Virus record (IMG/VR): IMGVR_UViG_3300042691_014976
Coordinates: 1-52,674 of that record
Source of the DNA: a virus
Strand: one strand, 5' to 3'
Length of the DNA: 52,674 nt
Part shown: in pieces, positions 43,101 through 51,977 of the stretch
Position numbering within the stretch: position 1 is the first letter of the stretch
Layout: every line of letters starts with the position of its first letter
The notes under the pieces: model-generated
The model's input: the letters and a program-made list of their open reading frames with translations, nothing else
Told to the model about the DNA's origin: nothing
The model's database searches: none
Program-made: the position numbers and the translations under genes

Positions 43101-46100
43101 CTTCCATTAGAGGACGTTGAGTCACTATCAAAAGAACTTGAAGGAGATTTTGGCTTACTAACTGCTGATAACCCAATGGCTCAACCTCTTACCGAGGAAG
43201 AGAACAAACAGCTTAGTCAAAAGGCTGAGGAGTGGTTAATATCAAGAGGTTACAAGCCTAGACGTGTTACTGGTAAGTACGAACAGGCAGAGAACTCTTT
43301 CTTTGTTCCAAACCTAACAAGGCAAGATGCGATTGAGTTTGCTAAAGAGTTCAACCAAGACTCTGTAGCACACTCTGACGGCATGGTATACCAGAACGGA
43401 TCAATAAATCCAAGGGTAAAACAAAATGACGACCTAAGCTTTACAGAGGGATATAGCCCTGACTCTAACTTGGTTTCTGTAGTAAATACAAAGGATGGAC
43501 TAAAGACATTCTCTATTGGATATAACTTTGAAGAGAAGGTCAATCCTGAGCCACAACCTACTGTAGTTAAAGAAACTGCTACACCTACATTTGTTCCAGA
43601 GACCAATAATACTCTTGACGAGAGAATAAAAAATGAGCCAGATGTCAAGAGAAAGAAAATATTAAATGCCGTTAAAAAAGTATTGACAGCATTACCAAGT
43701 TCTAGGATTATTCTGCATAACAACACAGAGTCGTTTGTTGACGGTGTAGCAAAGTCTGCAAATATCACTAAAGAGAAAGCTAAAAAGAAAGGTGCTGAAT
43801 CTATAAATGGGGCATACGTAAATGGTGACATCCATATAAATCTTGAGAAGGCCGAAATGGGAACAATATTCCATGAGGCATTTCACTATATATTGGAAAA
43901 GAAAGGTATTGAGTCTGGAACTATTTTACAAATGGCAGAAGGACTAAAATCAATTATATCTGACAAAAAAATAAAGGCTAAACTAGATAAATTTGTAAAA
44001 CAATACAAAGAAAGCGAAATGGCAGAGGAGTATTTGTCAGAGCTTGGGGCTATTATGTCCGAGGCACAGAAAGAACTTACAACAACCAAGTGGCAACAGT
44101 TCAAAACATTGATAAATAACATCGGTAAAAAACTTGGAATTCCTGTTGTTTTTGCTGCTGCTGCGACCGCACAAGACGCTGTTAACTTTATGAACTCAAT
44201 GGCTGGCAATTTAATTGTTGGAGAAGAGATTCAAAACATTGTTACTGATGGATTTCAAACAAATATAGTTTCTGATAAAATAAAAGCTCAGAAATCTGTA
44301 AAAGTAAATGCAGATCAAAAATTAACATTTGTAAAACAATCTGATATAATAGATATAAAATCTTTAATTGATGATATTGTATCAAAAAATCAAAATGTAT
44401 GGTTTTGGGTTGCTGATCAATTAGGTAGAGGTATTTATTTTGATAGTGTAATAAATGGAGAGCATTATCTTGATGCTGGACCTTCCTATGCTCTTGATCC
44501 AGAGAATAGATCAAAAGGTATAATATGGGCATCTGGGGCAAAACCTACTACATTAACTAAGAACATAGACAAGAGTGATTATATTTTTATAGTTAGTGGT
44601 TCTCCGCAGTCATCAAAATTATTTAATAAAAAAGTATCTGGAATAGTTAGATCAAGAATAGAAAGTAAAGTTGATTTTAATAGTTTTAAAAATAACATAT
44701 TAAACTCAAAACCAACAAAATCAATTTTAGATATTTTAAACAAGTACAATTCATATGATGAATTGTTTAATGGTGCAGATAGAAAGGCTTTCATAATTGC
44801 AATAAACGAACAGCAAAACAAAAATACTCCATTAAAAAAATCATTAGAATCATATGATGCATTTGTAGATCTTAATGAATTAAGAGATGGATTCTACAAG
44901 GATAATGACTTTAAACTTGGCGATGTAATGCTAATTTTAAAGCCAGAAAAAGTAGGAGGTAAATCAAAACATTCAACATATGAAACTGATATTATAGGAT
45001 CAGTAGTTGGTGTTCCAGATATGATAATTAATTCTTACGATTTAATGACTGATGAAGTAAGAAATAAATATAAAGACAATTTAGCAAGAGTACAACAGCA
45101 ACAAGTAGTTGCTCCATATGGTATTGGTGTAAAGAAAATTGCACAAATAAAAGCTCAAAAAACAGAGCCTGTTGCTGGAAACAAACTATTTAACGAGCCA
45201 CTAAGAGATGCCGAGACAATAGCCAAGTCGTACATGAAGTCTATCGGAATGGAATACGTCCCTGTGGAAAAGATAACTAAGCTAGACGAAAACCTATCCA
45301 AAAGAATAGCCGATGCATACGACAAAATGAAAAACGATCCTAACGATCCAGATGTCAAGAAGGCATACGAGGCTATGGCCAAGGAGACGTTAGATCAGTA
45401 TGATGCCATTGTATCAAAGGGATACAAAGTAGAGATAAACAATGACGAGCCATACTCTTCTTCTGAGGATATGATAAGTGATCTAAAGGACAACAAGAGA
45501 ATGAAGATATTCTCTACAGAGTCTGGATTTGGAGATGAGCCTATCACAGAGGAGCAGAGAAAAGAAAATGTATTGTTAACAGACTCTGGAAGAAAGGATG
45601 CTAACGGAGAGACTCTATTAGTCAATGATGTGTTTAGATTTGTCCATGACTTCTTTGGTCACGCTAAACTAGGAAATAGTTTTGGTCCAATAGGAGAGGA
45701 AAATGCTTGGAGAGTTCACGCTGTCATGTATTCTCCAGAGGCCAGAAAGGCTATGACATCTGAAACAAGAGGTCAGAACAGTTGGGTTAATTTTAGCGGA
45801 GTTAATGACGCTGTATTTAAGAAGAGAGACAAGGCAAGAGAGCTTCGTAAACAAGGTAAGATAGCAGAGGCAGACCAAATGGTCGGAGAGGTATACGAAG
45901 ATATGAAATTTGCCGATCAAAAGGTAGGATTGCTTCCAGAGTTTGCCGTTGAAGAAGGGTCTCCATCAAAAATTAAGGCACAGAAACAATCCAAGGATGA
46001 TGCTATTCAAAGTGCCAAGGACATACACGAAAAGTCATTTAAAAGATTTAAAGACGAAAAAAGAGCCATAGCAAACGCTATCAATAATCTTGAAAAGTCA

Positions 46101-49100
46101 GACTGGTATAAAAATGCTGACGACACTCAGAGAGAGCAGGCAGTAGTAGAGGTAAAGCAATCTCTTGGCGTAAAAATAAAGAGAGCTCCATCTGTTGCCA
46201 AAGTAATGGGCAATACTAAGCAGACTGCTGTTGTTTCAGATATAGCTGCTGCAATTCGTGATCAGGTAAAGCTACAAGCACGATCATCAAGAGAGACAGC
46301 AAAGACTATTAACGAGAAAAGAAAAGAGCTTGGAGAGGCTATCAAGCAGGTTGTAAATAGCTACAAAGGTAAGATAACTGACAAACAGCTAAACGCCATC
46401 AACAAAAGGATTGCAAACGTGAATCTATTCAACCAAGAGATGGTGGACAGAGTAGTAGACTACGTTGAAAAGGTGATGAACAATGCAGACTACGCAAGAA
46501 AACTAAGCGATGCATTTGCAGAAAGAAAGGCCATCAAAAGAATGATGAAGTCTGGAAACCAAGCCGAAACAGTTGCCATTGCTAGAGAATTCACAATCAT
46601 CGATCCATCAATGGTTGAAGACATTGACGCATACCTAGATATTGCATCAAAGATAAGAGCAAGCGTAAAGACATCTAGAAAATTAAAAGGAGCAGTCTCT
46701 CTAAAGGAGATGGCAAACTTCCAAGATGTGTACGGATACATAAAGCCAGAGATCGATAGACAAGAGCAAATGATGAAAAATATGCTTTTGGCCGAGTATA
46801 AAGATTTAACAGATAATGGAACGATCTCAAATACAATGAGCCTAAGCGATATAAATAAAATCATCAAGCTAGTTGTCGACAATCAAGACGAAGAAAAAGT
46901 TATTGCAAACGAAGAGAAGGCAAGAGACTTTTTAAGTCAAAAACTAGAGTCTATAAAAAGTACTATTTTTCATATTTTAAAATATGGAACACAACCATTT
47001 ACTGGAGAATCTGTGGTCATGAGCGACAGAATTAGGTCAATCGTTAATAATATCTTAAAGTCAGATCTCAACGAGATGTCTACAAAACAAATGATTCAAA
47101 TGGCAGACTCATTAAATAACTTTATTGAGAACGGAGCCATTGGTGGACTTGAAGATGCATTTAAAATAATTGAAGGCCAAAGAAACATTAAGACCCTAGT
47201 TGAAAAAGGAGTAAAGGCCAGACCACTTAAATTGTATTTTTCTAAAGAATTAGGAGAGATTGCTTCGTATGAAGTGACGTTTCTTACAGAACTATTCAAT
47301 AGAATGTTTGTAGGTGTAACAAAAGGTTTAGACGTGCTAGAAAAGTCTGGATTTGCAGATGTAATTCTTGGGGCTAACAAGGCAAGAAGAGCAGTAAAAG
47401 ATATACAAGAAAGATACGTACAGCAATTTAAAAATATAAAAAACTTTTTTGATGTTGAGCAAGCATACGAGAGAAGTACACTCTCATTCTTGTATAGAAA
47501 TGTTATCGGATCAGAATTAGAGATGAGTCAAGAGTTTAATCGCAGGGTAGATATGTTATTAGAGAGTCTTGAGACACTTAAAAATGGCGACTCGAAAGAA
47601 CGAAAGATGGCTAAAGTGTACGAGAGTTTATTTGAAAAGCTAGATATTAAGTCTAGAGACCTTGAAAAAATAACATCCAACGCAACTCCACACAATATGG
47701 AAGCTGTTAACTGGTGGATAAATGAGTGGTCATCTCACTATGACAATCTATCAGAGGTGTCAAAATCTGTGTACAATATGATACTAGGAAAAGACTTCAA
47801 CTTTACTCCAGACAGATATAAATTAACGGCAGAAGGATCTGCAAATAAGACTATATCATCTGATCTTGTTGAAAGAAACTCATCATTTCTAATAAATACA
47901 GATTCGTACTACACAGACAAAAAGGAGTCTGGAGTTATGATCGCATCGGTTAGACCTGAAGTTCTTCCAAAAGGAAGATACGTAAGCCTTGACTTTGATG
48001 TTAATAACATCGAATCACTAACTGGTGCCCTTGTAGATATAGAAACTGCTGGAGCAATTAGACAGGTAGACGCTTTCTTTAATTCTAATGAAATAAAAAA
48101 ATTGATTCCAACGTTTGAGGATAGAAACATACTCATTCCAAGAATAAATAGATACATAAGAAGGGCAAAAAATAAACTTGTAGTTCCTCGTGACGTATTT
48201 AGAAAAATTGACAACGCTGCAAATACAATCGCAGCAGTTGGATCAACATTGGCCATGGGGGGAATCTTCGCGTCAATAAAACAAACACTGCCTGTTGCGA
48301 TTAGTACAGCTATAAATACAGGATCAAACTTTAAACTATATGCTGGTAAATCATTTAACGATTGGTTAAATACTACTGGAGCAACTGTATCAAATCGTGG
48401 CCAAGAATCTGTGACTGCTGTTGAGAGTGCCAACAAGAAAATACAATCGTTCAATGGTAACTTTGACAAGGCAGTTCAAACAGTTAAGGGCTTAACACAG
48501 TGGCAACTAAAAACATTCTTGTCTAGGCCAGATGTCTTGGTGGCTAGGTCAGGATTTAAGTCTTACTACACCCAGTACATGAAGAAGAACACAAGTCTCT
48601 TTAAAAACGAAAGTATTGACTGGTCAACATTAAATGAAAAGATAAAATCATTAGGGCTAGAAGAGGTAAATAAGAAAGCAATAATATATGCAGATGCAAT
48701 GGTATCTAGGCAGCAGAATGGATCTGACGAAAGGCTTGCTGGTGAGCTACTTACGTCTGAAGACTCTTTAAGAAAGTTGCTAAGAAAAGTAGTATTTCCA
48801 TTTGCATCGTTTAGTATAAATCAAAGAGCTAGACTTGTTGCTGACATAAACACACTATATGTAAACTATAAGAATGTGTCTTCAGAAGATAGGGCCATCG
48901 CAATGAAGTCTATCGCAGGAACACTTTCTGAGCAGGCATCATTCCAAATGATTAATTTTGCACTAGGAATGCTACTATACGAAGCGGCTGCTGCACTTTC
49001 AGACAACGATGAAGATGACGAGGAATGGAAAAAAAGAATGCAAAACGCAACCAAGTATCCACTAAAATCATTTGTCGCAGATCTAGCATCTCCAAATCCA

Positions 49101-49880
49101 ATAGCAGATGACGCTGTCATATGGACAGCAGATAAGCTACTTGATATGTTTGGTAAACCTAAAAAGTCTGAGATAGATCAAGCCGTAGCTGATGAAAACG
49201 AAATGTTGTTACTAATGGACAAAGATCCAATGACAGAAAAACAAGAAAGAAATTTCAGAGAAGAGTTTGTAAAAGAAAACACGTATCAACTGTCATATAA
49301 CTTTACAAATGGAGAAGAAGGAAAGTTCGGTATGATTTCAATAGCTCCTGATCAGTATGCTAAAATAATGAAAAACTATGAGATGGTAGAAAATGGCACA
49401 TTTACAAATGAGTACATGGGCAAAGAGACGACTAAGTACTTGACAGATAAGGACAAAGCTATAGCCAAGTCTGTGTTTTATGCACTAGAGATGCCATTTA
49501 CCACTGGAGCTGGTCTAAAAGAGATGGGTCAAGTTGCCAACAAGACATACTCAATCATTAAGAAGAGAGGACTAACAGAAGATCAGTACGAGATATATAA
49601 ATCATTCAAAAAAGAATACAAGAAAGAGCCAAACACTTACGAATTAAAAATGATTAAGTCTGGAAAGTCATATGAAAATATTTCTGACGAAATAAACTTT
49701 ATCGATCAGCAAGGAGGGTTAAATACCAAGCAAGGTATAGAGTACTCAAAGCTATTTGACAAGACAGGATTTGTAACAAAAGATCAGTTCGAAAAAATTT
49801 CTAAGGGAATGAAGTACGAGGACGTAATAAAAACTTCAAAGAAGACAGGTATTACTGAGCCACCATTATTTCAAGACTAA
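40143..49880 (+). CDS. Giant multidomain virion protein with zincin motif (3245 aa)
   Basis: Probably packaged and delivered into the host. N-terminal repeats with Trp-Lys cores lie near residues 23-72, 113-155 and 176-217. Hydrophobic Gly/Ala-rich segments lie at ~593-625. A zincin metallopeptidase motif HEAFH is at 1244-1248. IKAQK occurs at 1380, 1669 and 1944, flanking an AT-rich module and a module with HDFFGHA (1835-1841) and ETRGQN (1874-1879). Long helical regions follow (1950-2500). A C-terminal hydrophobic stretch lies near 2936-2955. The size and multidomain plan match phage polyvalent or internal virion proteins. No RNA polymerase motifs were found. Ends at an overlapping convergent stop. 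Confidence 0.8.
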   Translation: MAELEEDLSQSLDNQSPGNGDGIYTYPGKKNTYYQKKDGNWYKKVGNSDYQKIQSGDVESRVELLEKNAVPFEIKSNIIPKLPKNIAGADLSVNEIVEKAKDVKLPPKIKIEKENDVFVWKEYDPESPEADDSMYKVITNPKRVNELNKKYKNKASTSPLEMIYTGFPNREDTEYKVSSDNLWQKKEPGSEYFYTVSNPESIKYLNNQFKQNANILDEKKSKEIVGQNNYIRDFNARLTNINSDLIGKDTDDVLSNLQFSFPEFKFERNGSSGLRVYNPKDKNDTNISLDNWFGSDDKLNAEKLRAFLKENVLSNTSSSYNSWIQSQAVLEGKISKAVLKEDNGVVTKDIADATNVDRTVLNEQVRRDLGAMSNVLFPKEAEKIKTAEKQFINSYSDAIKNTYSRVKDKSEDEKNAAFAAIKTEDINDRIVFAVNKFGDEVKDKTNDFVKEQKAFNAYIQDINEKVKSGEISKEDYDANYKKYINGKVEELNLKSSDLQTDLKTLNSSQFGVNKSIAGNYLLNEQQGTFVGGLTRSVVQGVLDLPFYVAGATKKEKKEFVDGIINSGTTEEYMNSDERWDITKAAFQMTRSLSAMAAGAALGGPAGTIGRYATLYAMSYNEMKDDLDAVDISNEDKVLMSSAYGLVGSFLENFGIGYLLGKSALKVGATNWILKTAFSGIPKGASKEFIEAQIMNSTKMYISKMAVTGAGSSLVEGATEASQAAVQVGIKEVYDEMKKTDYFNNKSSWQIFGDIAYEGYMGALGAGIVETVQQSGEVLNRGKNAFVNKDQMKLLIKSAKLNGIDQALLSNLKASILNGKISTVEAKEIVRSFQDIKGKINSMPDEMSVDKKSVALDLMVERDNLNKKIEGKEPTLVVKEKARIDEINNQLKNVDNAVQEPSTEEILQRQPETTGEAGGERGGVEQVVQGEEVAQEGGEQATAQKEITPGSTAKIAGVDIVYPTESQAEERKAFRSTTEYVENASKDLPLEDVESLSKELEGDFGLLTADNPMAQPLTEEENKQLSQKAEEWLISRGYKPRRVTGKYEQAENSFFVPNLTRQDAIEFAKEFNQDSVAHSDGMVYQNGSINPRVKQNDDLSFTEGYSPDSNLVSVVNTKDGLKTFSIGYNFEEKVNPEPQPTVVKETATPTFVPETNNTLDERIKNEPDVKRKKILNAVKKVLTALPSSRIILHNNTESFVDGVAKSANITKEKAKKKGAESINGAYVNGDIHINLEKAEMGTIFHEAFHYILEKKGIESGTILQMAEGLKSIISDKKIKAKLDKFVKQYKESEMAEEYLSELGAIMSEAQKELTTTKWQQFKTLINNIGKKLGIPVVFAAAATAQDAVNFMNSMAGNLIVGEEIQNIVTDGFQTNIVSDKIKAQKSVKVNADQKLTFVKQSDIIDIKSLIDDIVSKNQNVWFWVADQLGRGIYFDSVINGEHYLDAGPSYALDPENRSKGIIWASGAKPTTLTKNIDKSDYIFIVSGSPQSSKLFNKKVSGIVRSRIESKVDFNSFKNNILNSKPTKSILDILNKYNSYDELFNGADRKAFIIAINEQQNKNTPLKKSLESYDAFVDLNELRDGFYKDNDFKLGDVMLILKPEKVGGKSKHSTYETDIIGSVVGVPDMIINSYDLMTDEVRNKYKDNLARVQQQQVVAPYGIGVKKIAQIKAQKTEPVAGNKLFNEPLRDAETIAKSYMKSIGMEYVPVEKITKLDENLSKRIADAYDKMKNDPNDPDVKKAYEAMAKETLDQYDAIVSKGYKVEINNDEPYSSSEDMISDLKDNKRMKIFSTESGFGDEPITEEQRKENVLLTDSGRKDANGETLLVNDVFRFVHDFFGHAKLGNSFGPIGEENAWRVHAVMYSPEARKAMTSETRGQNSWVNFSGVNDAVFKKRDKARELRKQGKIAEADQMVGEVYEDMKFADQKVGLLPEFAVEEGSPSKIKAQKQSKDDAIQSAKDIHEKSFKRFKDEKRAIANAINNLEKSDWYKNADDTQREQAVVEVKQSLGVKIKRAPSVAKVMGNTKQTAVVSDIAAAIRDQVKLQARSSRETAKTINEKRKELGEAIKQVVNSYKGKITDKQLNAINKRIANVNLFNQEMVDRVVDYVEKVMNNADYARKLSDAFAERKAIKRMMKSGNQAETVAIAREFTIIDPSMVEDIDAYLDIASKIRASVKTSRKLKGAVSLKEMANFQDVYGYIKPEIDRQEQMMKNMLLAEYKDLTDNGTISNTMSLSDINKIIKLVVDNQDEEKVIANEEKARDFLSQKLESIKSTIFHILKYGTQPFTGESVVMSDRIRSIVNNILKSDLNEMSTKQMIQMADSLNNFIENGAIGGLEDAFKIIEGQRNIKTLVEKGVKARPLKLYFSKELGEIASYEVTFLTELFNRMFVGVTKGLDVLEKSGFADVILGANKARRAVKDIQERYVQQFKNIKNFFDVEQAYERSTLSFLYRNVIGSELEMSQEFNRRVDMLLESLETLKNGDSKERKMAKVYESLFEKLDIKSRDLEKITSNATPHNMEAVNWWINEWSSHYDNLSEVSKSVYNMILGKDFNFTPDRYKLTAEGSANKTISSDLVERNSSFLINTDSYYTDKKESGVMIASVRPEVLPKGRYVSLDFDVNNIESLTGALVDIETAGAIRQVDAFFNSNEIKKLIPTFEDRNILIPRINRYIRRAKNKLVVPRDVFRKIDNAANTIAAVGSTLAMGGIFASIKQTLPVAISTAINTGSNFKLYAGKSFNDWLNTTGATVSNRGQESVTAVESANKKIQSFNGNFDKAVQTVKGLTQWQLKTFLSRPDVLVARSGFKSYYTQYMKKNTSLFKNESIDWSTLNEKIKSLGLEEVNKKAIIYADAMVSRQQNGSDERLAGELLTSEDSLRKLLRKVVFPFASFSINQRARLVADINTLYVNYKNVSSEDRAIAMKSIAGTLSEQASFQMINFALGMLLYEAAAALSDNDEDDEEWKKRMQNATKYPLKSFVADLASPNPIADDAVIWTADKLLDMFGKPKKSEIDQAVADENEMLLLMDKDPMTEKQERNFREEFVKENTYQLSYNFTNGEEGKFGMISIAPDQYAKIMKNYEMVENGTFTNEYMGKETTKYLTDKDKAIAKSVFYALEMPFTTGAGLKEMGQVANKTYSIIKKRGLTEDQYEIYKSFKKEYKKEPNTYELKMIKSGKSYENISDEINFIDQQGGLNTKQGIEYSKLFDKTGFVTKDQFEKISKGMKYEDVIKTSKKTGITEPPLFQD

Positions 49881-50986
49881 AATATGTGTGTCAGCCTTGC
49901 CACCTGACCATTTAATGGGTGGTGAATAAAGCCCTCTACAGCTTTAGGTGAATGCTGATATCCATTCCTGTGATGCCATCCGTCAGCAGACGATGGGCTT
50001 CTAAGTGTCTCAATATTTACAGACATTATGTCTTTGGATGACTTGTGATGGATATGGTGTCCGTATATATATCTGTGAGTACATTCATGCCACTCACTAG
50101 ATGCCTCGTGTGCCATTAGCAGTGGAAGGTTATCAATCTTAGCACCGTCCATGTGTGTTGATCCTATTAGATTTCTTCCGTACACTGTGTACTTTCGATG
50201 CTTCATGTCATTGTCAAATGTAACATTTTTGCACCTGCTGAACCATGCCTCTACGCACTGTAACAACATAAATCCAGACATGAAATCATGATTGCTTGGA
50301 TTAAAAACAACGTGAACATCTGCCAGCGACATCAGTGTCTCAATTATATCAATCAAAAGTTTCTTGGCAGTTACAAAGTTATCGTACCACATGCCATCTG
50401 TATCTTGTGGAGTGCCAGATGTTGTCTGTCTGCGAGGATTATCGATGTGAAGTATGTCGTTGCCAGCTATAAATATTATCTGATTTATGTTGTATCCGTT
50501 GGTCCTGTTAACGATGCCATGCATGCCGTCTAAGACTCTTTTTACAGCGATCTGCTGGTTGTATTCCTCTCCAGTCTCAAAAGACGATGAGAGCTTACCA
50601 ATGTGGATATCTGCTGGATCAAATACTAGGCAGTGTGGATCGTCAGCAATAGCTCTGTTAATCTTTTTGTATGACGGAGCCCATGTCTTAATCTCAGATA
50701 TTAGCTCAGACTTGAACTCCTCTAGATTTACATCGTTACCGCCTGCAACGTTGATGCTGTAGTGCTTGCCCTTGTACCAGTAGTTTTTAATTTTTGATGC
50801 GTCTATGCCAACACTCTCACACTCATCCAGAACACCTGAGTTAAGGTCGTACTTTCTTATAGCCCTTCTTATTGTTCCTCTGTGTCTTTCTATGTCGGCA
50901 GACTCTCCAAAAATTTTTCTAGCTATTTCAGTTTTGTTTTTTACTCCAGACTTATAGAGACTTATGATTTCATTGTAATGACTCAT
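49877..50986 (-). CDS. Calcineurin-like metallophosphoesterase with N-terminal HTH (369 aa)
   Basis: The first ~45 residues form a helix-turn-helix (ISLYKSGVKNKTEIARKIF...RRAIRKYDL). The catalytic domain carries the metallophosphoesterase motifs in order: DPADIHIGK (D-x-H), FIAGNDILH (GND), NPSNHD (replacing GNHD) and YGHHIHH (GHxH). It may act as a phosphodiesterase or nuclease on DNA or nucleotides in replication or repair. The start overlaps the 55-aa upstream gene. Its stop overlaps that of the giant gene on the other strand. A TTTG-N19-TATTTTTG promoter lies 200 bases upstream. Confidence 0.88.
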   Translation of the reverse strand: MSHYNEIISLYKSGVKNKTEIARKIFGESADIERHRGTIRRAIRKYDLNSGVLDECESVGIDASKIKNYWYKGKHYSINVAGGNDVNLEEFKSELISEIKTWAPSYKKINRAIADDPHCLVFDPADIHIGKLSSSFETGEEYNQQIAVKRVLDGMHGIVNRTNGYNINQIIFIAGNDILHIDNPRRQTTSGTPQDTDGMWYDNFVTAKKLLIDIIETLMSLADVHVVFNPSNHDFMSGFMLLQCVEAWFSRCKNVTFDNDMKHRKYTVYGRNLIGSTHMDGAKIDNLPLLMAHEASSEWHECTHRYIYGHHIHHKSSKDIMSVNIETLRSPSSADGWHHRNGYQHSPKAVEGFIHHPLNGQVARLTHIF

Positions 50987-51137
50987 GATCTTTAGGGATA
51001 TCCTTAAGGATTTTTATTAAATTTAAGACGCTTTTATTTAATTCTTCGGTGTCGTTGTCCATTAACGACTCGTAGATAGAGTCGGTCAGATCATTTATAT
51101 CTGCCATTAATATATTTATATAGTTAACCTTGCTCAT
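50970..51137 (-). CDS. Small acidic helical protein (55 aa)
   Basis: ATG at 51137 to TGA at 50970-50972, overlapping the first 17 bases of the phosphoesterase gene. Product begins MSKVNYINILMADINDLTDS and is acidic and helical. It follows a good promoter by about 50 bases and is coupled to the phosphoesterase, so it may be a partner of that enzyme. No family recognised. Confidence 0.65.
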   Translation of the reverse strand: MSKVNYINILMADINDLTDSIYESLMDNDTEELNKSVLNLIKILKDIPKDHESLQ

Positions 51138-51185
51138 AAATTATTAATTCAATGCGAGGCGAAGTTATATAATTATTATTAAAAA

Positions 51186-51216
51186 CAAAAATAATAAAGA
51201 TATTTTTTTGAACAAA
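51186..51216 (-). promoter_or_regulatory. Leftward Bacteroidota-type promoter
   Basis: On the minus strand TTTG (51216-51213) is followed after 19 bases by TATTTTTG (51193-51186), an exact match to the consensus TTTG-N19-TAnnTTTG. It would transcribe the 55-aa gene (ATG at 51137) and the phosphoesterase. Confidence 0.75.
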
Positions 51217-51225
51217 GTGGTGTTA

Positions 51226-51507
51226 CTAAAGATCAGCCAGCCATTCGTTGAACACGTTGCCCATGTTCACAACCTCTGTGTAGAAGTCAATTACATCCTC
51301 ATCGTTCTCAGATGCAACCTTGCTATACACACTGTCCGTCATTCTAGACACCTCATCAATGAAGTCGTTTCCAGATTTCTTTATCCCTCTCTTGTAAAGG
51401 TTTGGATAGTCATGCTTCACGTCCTCCATGAAGTCCATTAACACTGGTAAAATACCTACCAAGCAGGCCAGTTTTTTCTCTCTCGAGATAGATTTGTTGT
51501 TCGTCAT
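51226..51507 (-). CDS. Helical hypothetical protein (93 aa)
   Basis: Starts MTNNKSISREKKLACLVGIL and continues PVLMDFMEDVKHDYPNLYKR; predicted all-helical. It overlaps the C-terminal part of the preceding 119-aa gene by 98 bases in a different frame, which is unusual. A later start at MDFMED would remove most of the overlap. Located in the nucleic-acid gene block; function unknown. Confidence 0.6.
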   Translation of the reverse strand: MTNNKSISREKKLACLVGILPVLMDFMEDVKHDYPNLYKRGIKKSGNDFIDEVSRMTDSVYSKVASENDEDVIDFYTEVVNMGNVFNEWLADL

Positions 51508-51769
51508 AACTTAGATCATTAAAATTAAAATTAAAATTACTATTTAAAAGTTCTTCCTCACTGTAGTAAGGTTCAGTTTTTTGTCCAAATATCGCAACGC
51601 TAGGCTTGTTTTTAAAGAACATGTGGAGCCTATACTTCTCAACGTTCATTATCTGCTCTATATCGTAAAGGCTCAATCCATCAGACAACAACTTGTTTAT
51701 CAATTCATAGTTGTCGTATATGTACAATGCCCTACTAACAGATTTCTTGTATCTCAGCTTTAACTCCAT
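51410..51769 (-). CDS. Possible DNA-binding protein (119 aa)
   Basis: Begins MELKLRYKKSVSRALYIYDN and has YELINKLLSDGLSLYDIEQI followed by MNVEKYRLHMFFKNKPS, a helix-turn-helix-like arrangement. The middle is AT-rich and encodes FNFNFNDLSYDEQQ. The start overlaps the VRR-NUC gene by 35 bases. It may bind DNA together with the neighbouring nuclease, by position. Fold call is tentative. Confidence 0.6.
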   Translation of the reverse strand: MELKLRYKKSVSRALYIYDNYELINKLLSDGLSLYDIEQIMNVEKYRLHMFFKNKPSVAIFGQKTEPYYSEEELLNSNFNFNFNDLSYDEQQIYLEREKTGLLGRYFTSVNGLHGGREA

Positions 51770-51977
51770 GATTATTTAATTCTTTTATTCTGTACAACTG
51801 TAGCGGTGATGCCTTACCACCTGGCCTCTTTACCTCTATGAACTCAACGTCAGAGTCCTTGGGTATCGCAATAAGGTCAGGTATGCCTGGCTTGTTAGTC
51901 TGGATCAACTTAATAACATAGTATCCTTGAGACTCAAGCTTCTTTATTATCTTCGTTTGTATCTGTTGCTCTGTCAT
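51735..51977 (-). CDS. VRR-NUC domain nuclease (80 aa)
   Basis: A minimal PD-(D/E)XK nuclease. Product starts MTEQQIQTKIIKKLESQGYY and carries GIPDLIAIPKDSDVEFIEVK, with catalytic PD (residues ~32-33), Glu and Lys in EVKRPGG, then an SPLQLYRIKELNNHG helix. VRR-NUC proteins act in phage recombination and repair, often as Holliday-junction or flap nucleases. It overlaps the next gene downstream, and upstream 44 bases overlap the 89-aa gene. Full length for a stand-alone phage VRR-NUC. Confidence 0.92.
   Translation of the reverse strand: MTEQQIQTKIIKKLESQGYYVIKLIQTNKPGIPDLIAIPKDSDVEFIEVKRPGGKASPLQLYRIKELNNHGVKAEIQEIC

Noticed and set aside
40143-49880. N4-like virion RNA polymerase
   Set aside because: Size fits, but no T7-like or DxDGD-type polymerase motifs were found; a metallopeptidase motif and module borders point to a polyvalent protein.
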